Positions 9,897-18,679 of a stretch of 19,941 nucleotides of DNA are shown one piece after another (position 1 is the stretch's first letter; every line of letters begins with the position of its first letter). Made by a program: the position numbers and the translations under genes. The notes under the pieces are model-generated. The model was not told the origin of the DNA and ran no database searches. It saw only the letters and a program-made list of their open reading frames with translations. Source of the DNA: Chromera velia (lineage: Eukaryota; Sar; Chromeraceae); the NCBI GenBank assembly GCA_018398765.1, contig JAHBMJ010000454.1, positions 27,501-47,441 of the forward strand. Reading direction: 5' to 3'.

Positions 9897-10433
9897 AAAG
9901 AGAGAGAAAGAGTGAGAGTGAGTGTGAGCGCACGCTCTTGTTTGGGAGGGGTTGCATGCACATGCATGACTCTTGCATGCCGCTGGTCGAGTTCTAGTGT
10001 ATGGCTCCTTTCCCCTCATGCACTTCCATGAATTGACGTTTTCTCGATCCTTCTGTACTTTGTATGCACTCATAAAATTGTACTTTATGCATGCATGTAG
10101 GACCGCCGGTTCCGTTTGATGGTCTACCCGAAGGACGACACGATCGCTGGACATAGAAAGGCGTCGGTTTTTCTGTCCTGGAGTGAACACTACGACGGCG
10201 CGTACTTTTTCAGGGTGGAGCTTGTCAACGGGAATGCCCTAATGGAAACGACTGGCAATTTTTCAGACTGCAGGCTTCCCTCTGTGCTGTCCTGGGGGTG
10301 GCCTAATTTCTGCTCCTCAGAGGTGCTCCTTACAGCTGCAAGAGCGACCAAAGGCGAGGCTCTGGAGCTTTGCATCCATCTTTCCTCTGCCAAATCGAAC
10401 AGACACGCTCACATTCTTAGTGGGTACAGTTGA
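7187..10433 (+). CDS. TRAF-like RING / TRAF zinc finger / MATH protein, with in-frame TAA
   Basis: Three exons: 7187-7991, 8271-8368 and 10101-10433, joined in phases 1 and 0, giving 411 codons before TGA at 10431-10433. Domains: C3HC4 RING (C29, C32, C44, H48, C51, C54, C65, C68), tandem TRAF-type zinc fingers (about 90-235), a coiled coil (about 232-260), then a MATH domain (about 270-400, with RFRLMVYPKDD, ASVFLSW and SWGWPNF). The architecture is that of TRAF proteins, RING-type E3 ubiquitin ligases whose MATH domain binds receptors or adaptors in the cytoplasm. Codon 184 is TAA (7736-7738), inside a finger whose ligands C178, C182, H194 and C199 continue in the same frame on both sides. 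The next finger has Tyr at 211 where Cys is expected. The start is the ATG at 7187. A conventional annotation may stop at TAA, giving a 183-residue RING/zinc-finger protein. Gene decay, sequence error, readthrough or recoding all remain possible. Confidence 0.75.
7992..8270 (+). other. intron 1 of the TRAF-like gene
   Basis: The donor is CGCG|GTCGGT and the acceptor CTCTGCATGCAG follows a pyrimidine-rich stretch (TCTCCCTCTCCTC). The phase-1 join makes an aspartate codon leading into TLEFTV of the MATH domain. The donor is weak, and a different donor nearby would shift the frame. Confidence 0.6.
8684..9565. repeat. degenerate minisatellite: (CTGT)n alternating with purine tracts
   Basis: Blocks of CTGT/CTTT repeats alternate with purine blocks of the type ATGAAGAAGAGGAGGGAAAG. 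A recurring spacer, TTTTTGTCTGTTGTGTTCA, is seen near 8871 and 9113, with degraded forms near 9030 and 9252. The period is roughly 100-130 bp and irregular. Pyrimidine and purine blocks sit on the same strand, so the intron RNA could form long, imperfect stems. Confidence 0.8.
9660..9900. repeat. (TG)n tract with an alternating CG segment
   Basis: Mostly TG/TA alternation, interrupted by TTTTTTTCGCCCCTGGCCC near 9815. At 9773-9790 there is a run of alternating C and G (GCTCGCGCGCACGCGCGCGG), which is Z-DNA-prone sequence. A short AGAG tract follows to 9920. Confidence 0.85.
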
Positions 10434-10979
10434 GGGGCCCCTCAGAGCAGTTCACTGGAAGCAATGTATTTGGGTTCGTTCCGAGCTTTGTATTGTATCC
10501 TCTCGATTTCACCTACCATACCCCTCGTGCTAATGACCATTTCCTGACATTTTCTTTCACTTATTCACTCCCTATCATCTTTTTTCCTCAGAGCCATGCA
10601 ACCTCCTCTGTTTACTTACTTACCCATGCGTAAGGGAGGACCAACGCACTGCTCGATCATGCCTCCGTCCTTCCTTCCTGCCTGACAAGCCTCGATTCCC
10701 CTTCTGGCCTCTCGTACGGCGAATGCACATGCCTGCCGCTTTCAGGTGGAGAATCTGTATTTGTGCTCTCACCCTACCGCAAATCTTACTCGATCAAGTG
10801 CTTCTAACATTCAATTCTCGCTCAACCGTTCGATCATCTGCCAGCTGTTTTAAAAACATCCGATCTGCATACATGCCTCGATTTTCTTCCATTGTGCTGG
10901 CCGTCCACTGCATGCACTCATTTGGGGGGGTGACGTTACACACACCCTTTGTCCTCACTTTTGTGCTCATGCATGTTTC
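10434..10979. other. 3' flank of the TRAF-like gene
   Basis: This is the region after the TGA. No recognisable gene, no clear AATAAA near the stop. Pyrimidine-rich composition, no structural RNA recognised. Confidence 0.4.
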
Positions 10980-11051
10980 CTTTTCTTCTCTTCTTCTTCT
11001 TCTTTTTGTTCTTCTTGTTCTTCCTCTTCTTCTTTTTCTTCTTCTTCTTCT

Positions 11052-11088
<37 letters not shown>
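10980..11088. repeat. (CTT)n-(CTG)11 microsatellite
   Basis: An imperfect CTT array of about 75 bp leads directly into eleven uninterrupted CTG units (11056-11088). The reverse strand would read as polyQ followed by polyK, but no supporting gene structure is seen around it. Confidence 0.9.
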
Positions 11089-11089
<1 letters not shown>

Positions 11090-12002
11090 GAGGGTGCTAG
11101 GAAGGCTTGCGCAGCTGCTGCTGTTGTGGAAGAGAGAAACCAAGGACTTTTCAAAAAAGTCTCAGTCGGAGAATTGGAGAGGTACTCAAACTCAAGCAAC
11201 TGCATCTCGCGACTGCAGATTCACAGGGGCTGTAGAAAGGGGGGAGAGGAGGGGGTGCACGTGGTTGATGTCAGTAGGTTGGAACTTTGGCAGTACCCTG
11301 CGTCAAAGACTTTCATCGCTCACATGCATAGCAAAATTGAGGCCCACTTCTGACCTAGCCAGCTAGAATTCTACATTTTTTTTTTCTATTCTTCGCACTT
11401 CTTTACTAGAATGCACTGCTAAGTCCTGGGCAACAACTTATAAACGCCTTTACAGAAACACTGTTTAACACTGTCACGTATTCGACAGAGTTCCATTTTT
11501 TTTTTTTTCAATTCCATAATTTCTATTCCAATTGTAATAATATCGTTCAATTTAAATGGTTCAAACCGGTGGTTTTTCACCTTTCTAGCGACTGGGGGCA
11601 TAATTGTACTTTGAGTTGCCAACCTAGCCTTCGGGAGGCGCAAGCCAGTGACGTCTCTTTAAAAAGATTTCTTCCGTCTCTTTCCCCTACCCCTTTTCTT
11701 CCTCGTTCCCATAAAAAGAAGGTGATTCACAGTGTGCTGTTCGTTTGTTTGCCTTGCAACGGTTGAGTCAAAATGGTGTCGCTCAACTCTTGGTGTCAGG
11801 GGCCGCCTCAGTATGTTGCGAGCACCTTCAAATGCCCTTCTCAATCTAGGTTGACAGATGTGAATGGAACTTGCATGTCATGCCCCGTGGTTGGCCAGAG
11901 CCTAAGTGGTGGCTTACCGGCTTTAACCGCCCCAATTCAATTTAATTCATAAGTAGTTTAGTAAGTAGTCGATGTCAAATTTATAGATTTTTTAAATATA
12001 CA
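11089..12002. other. non-coding stretch, nothing recognised
   Basis: The forward frame running out of the CTG repeat stays open to about 11353 but shows no domain. T-runs lie near 11375 and 11495. No gene, RNA or element is identified. Confidence 0.4.
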
Positions 12003-12453
12003 CATGCCGGGGGTAAGTGGGGTGCTTTTTGCTCCCCTAAAGCGGCGCATTTCCACAAAAAACTCGTTCTCATAATTGGTAAGGAGTTAGAAGCTGAAAC
12101 TTTGTGTAAGAAGACGTTATAACGATAGAAAAAGAACTATCGAACAGATTTTTTATATCATTTCTAGAAACATAGGCTGCCATACAAATTTTTTGATTTT
12201 TAGGCCATTTTTTAACGGTTCCTAATAGTAAGAAAAACGGTATAAAATTCACAAAATTTGTATGGCAGCCTATGTTTCTAGAAATGATATAAAAAATCTG
12301 TTCCATAGTTCTTTTTCTATTGTCATAACATCTTTTTACACAAAGTTTCAGCTTTTAACTCCTTACCAATTATGAGAACGAGTTTTTTGCGGAAAAGCGC
12401 CGGTCTCCTATGCAGAGGGGGGGGCAAAAAGCACCCCACTTGCCCCCGGCATG
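12003..12453. mobile_element. 451-bp foldback element (MITE-like)
   Basis: Two arms of about 190-200 bp are inverted copies of each other, roughly 90% identical, around a loop of about 60 bp. The ends read CATGCCGGGGGTAAGTGG and, on the other strand, CATGCCGGGGGCAAGTGG, followed on both sides by GGTGCTTTTTGC. No transposase frame is present, so it would be a non-autonomous element. No clear target-site duplication was seen at the flanks. If transcribed it would form a long hairpin. Confidence 0.8.
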
Positions 12454-13335
12454 CGTAATTCATCCTAATTAACAATACACACTCAAAATTCTCTTATTGA
12501 TTCACTTATGTAAATTCATTTAAATTCATCAATGGAAGTTCATTGCTTAAAATCAAGGGCCCGCTTTGTTATTAGATCGAGGGCTGAAGTTTACATAAAT
12601 TTATATAGATTCACTAAGATTCACTTAAATTCATTTATAAACTCACTCACCCATGAAGAGTAATGAGAGTCTCATTAAAAGATAGTACGAGCAGGTGCCA
12701 AGTTATATAGACCATGCATTCAATAGTATCATTAGCTAGATCAGTAGTGTATAGTACCTAGCAATGAAAACCTAGAATGGATACAGATTGTCATCATACA
12801 TTGATATCTACGGTCTAGCTACTAGTGGTAGTAGCGGTCTAGCTAGCACGCAGTCTACACGCTAGCACGCAGTTTAGGAAGTTTTAAAAAGCTTAGGCCT
12901 TTGAAGCTATAGTTTTGAAGCCTGTGGTCACATGATCATATAGATTTATTCGGTGCTACATTTGTTGATGGAGTGTACATAAGATAGGGACTTCAGCCTG
13001 ACTTGAAGTAGGAAGGGACGTACAACCGCTGGAAAATAAGGAGGAAGGGCAACGGCTGTACATACTGATTGGTTAGCGAAACGACGGCGGATCGATCAAG
13101 CTCTATGCATGAGTCTCTTTCTGCTCTTGAGATCGAATCTCTTCTTCCCGCAGGGGCCACCCCTTGACTAGTGTATGCCCCCACTGCCAAGGCTGTCAGC
13201 CCCCTTGTTCCAACCCCCCGGCCATCAAATGAGTCCGGCCGCAGCAACATCCCAGAGCTCACATCGATCCTCCTCTGACTGTCAGTATAGTTAGAGATGC
13301 ATGCCCTACACTACAGCGCATACATTCATCATCAG
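12454..13335. other. AT-rich non-coding stretch with short direct repeats
   Basis: From 12480 to 12640 variants of ATTCACTTAAATTCATT recur several times. A 13-bp direct repeat, GCTAGCACGCAGT, occurs at 12842-12854 and 12861-12873. From 13000 the composition becomes mixed. This includes the region downstream of the secreted-protein gene on the minus strand. No gene is recognised. Confidence 0.45.
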
Positions 13336-14610
13336 TCAGTCCGTGGCAGACCATGCAGGCAGCTACAGCCCGTTAGGGAAGACGGTCACAGGGGCCAAGT
13401 CCAGCACGTAGTCGCAGTTCCCTCCCCGCACCCCCACGTCGACCTGCACCTGCACCGTCATGTCATTGGCGTTGTTTCCCTGGGGGAAGGCGCAGATTTC
13501 CAGGAGGGAGTCTGCAGTGGACAGCCCGTTGTCGCACGAGAACGTGTACTGCCCCCCTATTCCCGATTGCACAGAAGCGCGTCCCAGGCACTCGTCAAAC
13601 TGTCTAGGGAAGATGCTCACATCCCCTGCAATGAAATCCCCTGCAGAGAGAACAAGACTGCCCCCCGCTGTCACTCGGACTCTGTCGAGAGGGGTCCCTG
13701 GAGGAACACCCAATTCGACAGAGACTAGGGTTGGGGGGCTGCCAGAGGGGGATGAGAGACCCAGTCCAGAGGGATCACATGTGGTGAGGTCAGAGACGGC
13801 AGAAGAGACCTCGACGCCCATCAGGGGCCCGGGAATGCAGTTGGCAATGCTCCTCTCATCGCACTGGCCCTCTCCAGTCTCCTTGAGCGTAACCTCAAAG
13901 TCTGCAAGCGTCTGATCGTCCACTCTCTCGAAGCAGATGCCTAGTTGAGGATCGTCACGGGGGTCGAGAAAATTAAAGGAGGTGCACTGGAAAACTGCGA
14001 CTGTAGATTCGGACTCGAAGGAAACGAATTGGCACTCTGGGACTGCAGCCCCTTATTCGACAATGACGGGCGTGCCTGTGAGGGGCAGGGGACTCCCTCC
14101 CGAAGAGGGTCTGTAGGAGAGGGTGACCTGAAAGGGATTGTCTCGGGACGCTCCGTCAAGTTCCCCCCCTCCTATCTGAAGAAACGCGTTGAAGGTCCCC
14201 GTCTGGGGACAGAAGCCCCCTGGCCCCAGACCTCCTCGGGAGGCTTCGGCAAGAGTGGCGTCTAGGCTCTCAAAGACTGTGAAGGTACCAAAGGCACCGG
14301 GGACACATTCAGGAGCAGTACCACCTCCATCTTCCTCTTTATCCCCTTTTCCCTTCTCTTCATTCTCTTTCGATTTGAAGGAGAAGTCAAGATCAAAGGC
14401 TCTGATGGAAGAGGCGGTGTCGTTCTTCCCGGTCCAGGAGAAGCCCTTGAAGGTGTCCTCAATTTTGGGGAGTTTGTCGAAATCGAAGGAGAAAAGGTCT
14501 TTGAAATTCGGAAAGGAGAAAAGGTCCTTTCCCTTCTCTTGTTCGCCATTTTCCTCTGCTTTAGCCAACAAGATAGAGACAGCAGACACAACAAGGAGAA
14601 TCTTGCCCAT
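13336..14610 (-). CDS. secreted cysteine-rich protein, unknown function, with in-frame TAA
   Basis: The ATG at 14608-14610 starts a typical signal peptide (MGKILLVVSAVSILLA, cleavage likely near AKA|EE). The mature N-terminus carries two DLFSF motifs (NFKDLFSF after KDLFSF) and a charged Lys/Glu/Gly linker. The remaining ~300 residues contain twelve cysteines and no transmembrane segment, consistent with a disulfide-bonded extracellular protein. A TAA at 14053-14055 interrupts the frame after 185 codons. The same frame then runs open for a further 229 codons, with cysteine spacing and codon use of the same type, to TAG 13363-13365, and eight codons later to TGA 13336-13338. A 51-nt intron in phase 1 (GTCCCC...GCTGCAG) could remove the TAA, but its donor is poor. 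A conservative reading would annotate 14053-14610 and 13363-13923 separately. I recognise no family. Confidence 0.65.
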
Positions 14611-14913
14611 CGCTTCGATGCTGCGGCGGTCGAGGTTCGGGTGCTGAAAGATCGATAAAGGTCAGACAATTCAGAGGGTGTTGCACGTCAGACTGTGCAA
14701 CAGGGGGACCTTCCTTAATTGTCGGAACAAAACCACCTGACCAAATTTCAGATGGAGAAGGGCTCAACAAGTACTAATTCATGCACAGATGCATACGCCT
14801 CTGTATGCTCGTATGACAAGCATGTACGCCACCGGGGTTCAGGGCTTCATATTTGATCGGTATAGTCGATCGGAGTCATGAAGGAAGCAGAATTGAGTGC
14901 ATGTTGCACACAA

Positions 14914-14952
14914 GGGGGCTCGTACAAAATACCTTATGCAACGGCGTTGCAT
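14914..14952 (+). repeat. dispersed repeat module A, copy 1
   Basis: These 39 bp (containing CTCGTACAAAATACCTTATG and the palindrome ATGCAACGGCGTTGCAT) match 18357-18395 on the opposite strand with three or four differences. Confidence 0.8.
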
Positions 14953-15061
14953 GAGAGGGCTGGAGGGGGGGGGGGGTCTTATGCAGAGCTATAGGTGCAT
15001 GGTCCCTCAGGGCGCCGGCGGCCGCATTCTAGCATGCAATACATGCATATATTACGGGATA

Positions 15062-15079
15062 CACCCAACCAGTTGGGTG
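15062..15079. repeat. perfect 8-bp inverted repeat
   Basis: CACCCAAC and GTTGGGTG are separated by two bases, a tight stem in a GC-rich region. No run of T follows, so it does not look like a terminator. Confidence 0.6.
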
Positions 15080-15212
15080 AGTGCCTCGGGGGGCTATTTA
15101 GGGGTCCGCTAATTGATGCACACCATCGGGGGCTTGGGCATGTCGCCATGGGGCGGGGGCCACGGCAGCGAAGTATACTTTTCGGGACCGCGCGCGCGTT
15201 ATATGCATGTGC

Positions 15213-15303
15213 AACTCCGTGCGAGTTACTTGAGGGGCACGCATGTGCAAAGTAATTAAGGCATGTGCGATCGTAGCTCCGTGCGAGTTGTTTGAGGGGC
15301 ACA
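15213..15303 (+). repeat. two tandem copies of a ~63-bp unit
   Basis: CTCCGTGCGAGTT(A/G)(C/T)TTGAGGGGCAC occurs at about 15215-15240 and again at about 15278-15303. Related GCATGTGC sequence lies just before each copy. The pair sits between dispersed modules A and B. Confidence 0.65.
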
Positions 15304-15348
15304 TTTTAGAACTCGGGCGACACCGACCGTGATGGAGATAGAACCGAT

Positions 15349-15439
15349 CCCCCCCCCCAAAAATGAAAAAATGCGTTATGCGAGTACGTACAATCTCAGG
15401 GCCTCTCGGCTGATCTCAGCAGAGCTGAGCTGCCCCCCG
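15349..15439 (-). repeat. dispersed repeat module B, copy 1
   Basis: About 90 bp that match 18493-18587 in inverted orientation at roughly 80% or more. On this strand the order is GGGGGGCAGCTCAGCTCTGC, GAGATCAGCCGAGAGGCC, GTACTCGCATAACGC, a T-run, then a G-run. Several short self-complementary segments (GCTGA-GA-TCAGC) and the T-run raise the possibility of a small transcribed RNA or SINE-type element. It matches no RNA family I recognise. Confidence 0.75.
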
Positions 15440-15694
15440 AGGCGACATATACGCACCGCCGCCTTGCCGTGGCCCCCGAGCCACGGTATCTGTAGCCCAA
15501 ACCGAAAAGAAAAAAGTAAAGGTGAGCCCCGCCCCCTACACCGAATTTCGCACGCGCGCCACTTACGTACTTCCTTACATTTCGGGTTGTAAACGCCTTA
15601 CGGGACCGTGCAGTAAAAATTTTGTGCATGCATGTCATTGATTAAAATGATTGAATTCGACCGCCTCTGAGGTCTGAATTCAGATGCGCTATCA
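15440..15694. other. non-coding flank of the dispersed repeat
   Basis: No frame of interest. An 11-bp sequence, TCAGATGCGCT, is duplicated at 15680-15690 and 15692-15702, at the start of the exon-like segment that follows. Confidence 0.4.
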
Positions 15695-15938
15695 GATGCG
15701 CTGTTCGACAGCTTTGTCAGACTTTGTAATGTGGGTGAGCAGATGAGGGAAATCTTTAATTTAATGATGGACATGGGCGTGACAGTGAGTGAGAGCTGGG
15801 TGAAAACACTACTCTTCAAACGCTGTCTCCGCGCGTCTCAATCTGTCTGTTATGAGTTTCATATTGTTTCCGGACTAAGCAGATCTGCCCTTTGGTCAGG
15901 TCTCCATTAGGGTTTCCACCTGTCCTGCTCCAAGGAAA
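15695..15938 (+). CDS. possible exon with a PPR-like repeat
   Basis: An open frame from 15671 carries a 35-residue stretch resembling a pentatricopeptide repeat: ALFDSFVRLCNV, then REIFNLMMDMGV and SWVKTLL, with helix-turn-helix spacing and the usual small/hydrophobic pattern. PPR proteins bind organellar RNA, but a single repeat is weak evidence. The acceptor would be the CAG just before 15695. A consensus donor AAAG|GTGAGT follows at 15938/15939, but a TAG at 15908-15910 lies in the same frame before it. No further exons were found up- or downstream, so this may be a fragment or pseudogene. Confidence 0.3.
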
Positions 15939-16765
15939 GGTGAGTGGTCAATCTGTTCCTGTCTTCGTATTCCTCCTGTTTATTTGACTCCATAAATGAA
16001 AGCGAGACAGTCAGAGACAATCTGCTAGCAAGCGTATGCGACTCTCTGCCGCGAGCGAGCTGCTGAACCCGGGCGCCTATGGCTTTCCTCTAGCTCTATT
16101 CACTCTGTTTGAGCCTGCCATACAATATATGTGATTTCCTGTCTGTACTAACTTTGGGCTGTGAATCTTTGTGTCTTTGAGTAAATGGGTGAATGAGTAG
16201 GCGTGTTGGGTTTCCGTGTCCGTCTACATGTCTGTCTTAAAGTATCTCCCCGTTGCTGTCCACGATACTCGTTTCGATGCACGGTGCCCCTGTAGACAAA
16301 TTTTTCCGGTATTTATGTGCGTGGATGCCGGTCTGTGATGTGGTTTTATCTTCGTGTGCTCTGTCCGGCTTTCTCCGTTCCACATTTTTCTGTGTCTCTT
16401 AGGCTATGTGTGTATTGAAATTCGTCTCCTTTGAGTGACCAGGTGCACATTGATTGAGTGCAGGAGTGCTGAGACTCTGAAGAGAAACGCAAAGGCGAAA
16501 GACTGGCTAAGTGACTGCCTGACTGACTGACTAACCCACTGATCGACTGGCAGCGACAGACAGTCACAGTAACTGACTATTTGTCTGTCTTCTACATCTG
16601 TCTTACTGTCTGTAAAAAAATTCCCCTCCCCTAGAATACAAATATGGCCTGTTTGCCTGCCTGCCCACCTGCTCGCCTACCTACTTATCTGTCTGCTTCT
16701 TCGTATGTTTGTCTGTATGACATTATATGTAGGTGTATGTGTATGTGTATGGGGCCAGGAGGCAC

Positions 16766-16767
<2 letters not shown>
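15939..16767. other. non-coding stretch, nothing recognised
   Basis: CTGT-rich sequence with no sustained coding frame. It would be intron or intergenic DNA downstream of the PPR-like segment. Confidence 0.4.
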
Positions 16768-16802
<35 letters not shown>

Positions 16803-16858
16803 AAAAGCGAGAGTGAGAGCGAGAGCGAGAGCGAGAGTGAGACAGAGAGAGAGAGAGG

Positions 16859-16918
<60 letters not shown>

Positions 16919-16919
16919 A
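16768..16919. repeat. 150-bp (GA)n purine tract
   Basis: Near-continuous AG dinucleotides with a central block of GAGAGC/GAGAGT variants. This is a mirror-symmetric polypurine run of the kind able to form triplex DNA. Confidence 0.9.
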
Positions 16920-17359
16920 TGTGGGTAGCTTATGCTTCAAGGCTCTAGCAGGACTACATCCATGATGTATTTCATTGTGTCGGCCTTTCTGCCTCGTGTG
17001 TTTTTGTATGTATGTGAGAGCTTCCTCTAAAAGGCTCTGTAATATTCCCGCTCCACTCTACTGCAGGGCCTGTATATGCTAGTGTGTATGGTTGTCTCTC
17101 GGTGTGTGTTTGCCTGCATATTCCTTTGTACAACCACCAGGTGGTGCACCGAGGTCTGCTTGCTTGAAATCACACTCAAAACTCTCTGGGTTGCTTGCCT
17201 GCTTTGGGGTCACTACCCAGGGCCACTGCCTCTTTTTGCACTGCACAATTTTAAATGTTGTGCGTATCAGTCTGTGATTGAAATGAAAGCCTTAGAAACT
17301 TTGAAGGAAAGGGAACATTCCTTAGCACGTCCCTATCTGATCTTCCATTCTCTTTCTCT

Positions 17360-17408
17360 GTGTATGTATATGTGTGTGTGTGTGTATGTGTATGTGTGTG
17401 TGTCTCCA
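17360..17408. repeat. (TG)n tract
   Basis: TG repeats interspersed with TATG, flanked by CTCTTTCTCTG. Confidence 0.75.
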
Positions 17409-17504
17409 TCCGTGCGTGTGCGATCTATACCTGTGTGAGCTTGTCAGTCTGAGTAATGTGCGTGCTTATGTATGTGTGCGATGTAGCAGTGAGAGTGTGA
17501 ACTC

Positions 17505-17569
17505 TCTCTCTCTCTCTCTCTGTACGTGAGTGTGTGTGTGTGTGTGTATGTGTATATATGTGTATGTGT

Positions 17570-17624
<55 letters not shown>

Positions 17625-17637
17625 TGTATATGTGTAC
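17505..17637. repeat. (CT)n followed by long (TG)n tract
   Basis: A short CT run (about 17505-17521) precedes about 108 bp of almost pure TG with a few TATG interruptions. Forward and reverse frames here are low-complexity artefacts. No gene is recognised between 17638 and 18350; an AT-rich patch occupies about 18060-18230. Confidence 0.9.
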
Positions 17638-18285
17638 ATGCGCACGTTAGCAGACAGGTGGCAGACGAAGACTCATGATCAGGGAGAGATAGAAAGCGAG
17701 AGAGGGAAAGAGCCAGATGGATGTACGGTTCTGCATAGGAGAAAGAGATCAAGGCCGATGCACCCAGACTGAAGTAGAGAAACTGACAGTGTCTCAGACA
17801 GATAGCAAGATTGAGAGACAAAGGCTCGGACAAAGGATGAAAGATGATGAAAGAGTAACTATTGTGTAAGTGATGCAGACATATATGCAGACACTGTAAT
17901 ACACTGTCAAAGACTAGGTCAAATACTGTTGGCTCACTGCTTCCTGGTCCTCGGACCGTCCTTCATGTCTGGGGCCTTTTCACAGATACCTTTACTGTGT
18001 TTTCGTATCGAACCTAATCGAGTTATTAGTGTATTGAGAGATCACGTTAACTAGAAAACGAGTCAATCACTCTCTAGATCGTCATTTTTTCCTTTTTAAA
18101 AATGTTAGAAAAAATATGGCAAATTAGTTTTATAAACTCAGGTAAAGAATATGTATTATAGACAGTTTGCAGATCGATTTGCTATAACTATAAGTAAGAA
18201 TTTCAGACTAATTTTTAGTCGTATTTAGGCCTTCATACGCGATAATGCGCGACCCCCGGTTTCCCCCTTTCAACGGGGCCACGGC

Positions 18286-18302
18286 ATGCTCCGCAGGAGC
18301 AT
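18286..18302. repeat. perfect 7-bp inverted repeat
   Basis: ATGCTCC and GGAGCAT surround GCA. It lies near the outer edge of the second dispersed-repeat locus. Confidence 0.5.
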
Positions 18303-18356
18303 TAAATATATATATGCAAACGGCAAAATGATGGCTCTTAGCGAGGGGGGGGTTAT

Positions 18357-18395
18357 ATGTAACGCCGTTGCATAAAGTATTTTGTACGAGTCCCC
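18357..18395 (-). repeat. dispersed repeat module A, copy 2
   Basis: This is the inverted counterpart of 14914-14952. Module B lies on the other side of it than in copy 1: read on the minus strand, the order is B' then A. Confidence 0.8.
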
Positions 18396-18411
18396 CTCAG
18401 TCCCCCAAGTT

Positions 18412-18446
18412 TGATCGCGCGCATTCGCGCGCAAAGGGTGCGATCG
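18412..18446. repeat. nested CG-rich inverted repeat
   Basis: GCGCGC is repeated in inverted form around ATTC, and an outer GATCGC/GCGATC pair can extend the stem. It sits between modules A and B of the second locus. Confidence 0.5.
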
Positions 18447-18492
18447 ACGAGAATAAAGTTTGTGCATCCTCAGAGGGTATATAGCTTCGGCT

Positions 18493-18587
18493 CGCGGGGG
18501 GCAGCTTAGCTCTGCTGAGATCAGCCGAAAGGCCTTGTCAGAGATCGACCGTACTCGTATAATGCATTTTTTTATTTTTGGGGGGGG
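18493..18587 (+). repeat. dispersed repeat module B, copy 2
   Basis: This is the inverted counterpart of 15349-15439. The core TCTGCTGAGATCAGCCGA is unchanged and is followed by GGCC, GTACTCGTATAATGCA, a T-run and a G-run. Confidence 0.75.
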
Positions 18588-18679
18588 TACCGGGGGGCTC
18601 CCGGGGGGTTTGGTTTTGTCTCTGTCTGTCATGGTCTGTGTCGGACGTGCCGCTATTGGATTAAAGTAGAGAAAAATTA

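Larger units (their letters stand above)
8369..10100 (+). other. 1.7-kb repeat-filled intron 2 of the TRAF-like gene
   Basis: The donor is TTCCAG|GTGAGA and the acceptor ATGCATGTAG. The phase-0 join lies inside the MATH domain, between SLSFLFQ and DRRFRL. Long open frames inside it are repeat artefacts. Most of its length is simple sequence, described separately. Confidence 0.7.

Noticed and set aside
9460-10190. Long open frames on both strands across the TG tracts
   Set aside because: Simple repeats rarely contain stops; the frames lie inside the intron of the TRAF-like gene and encode only Val/Cys or His/Thr runs.
10936-11205. Minus-strand frame with polyQ followed by polyK
   Set aside because: It is produced by the CTG/CTT microsatellite; flanking residues show no domain and no splice structure supports a gene.
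13297-14265. Plus-strand open frames opposite the secreted-protein gene
   Set aside because: They are shadows of the GC-rich minus-strand coding frame, without signal peptide, domain or regular composition.
15349-15439. Resemblance of module B to the 5' end of U2 snRNA
   Set aside because: Only short segments (CTCGGC, GATC) agree; the branch-recognition and Sm-site sequences are missing.
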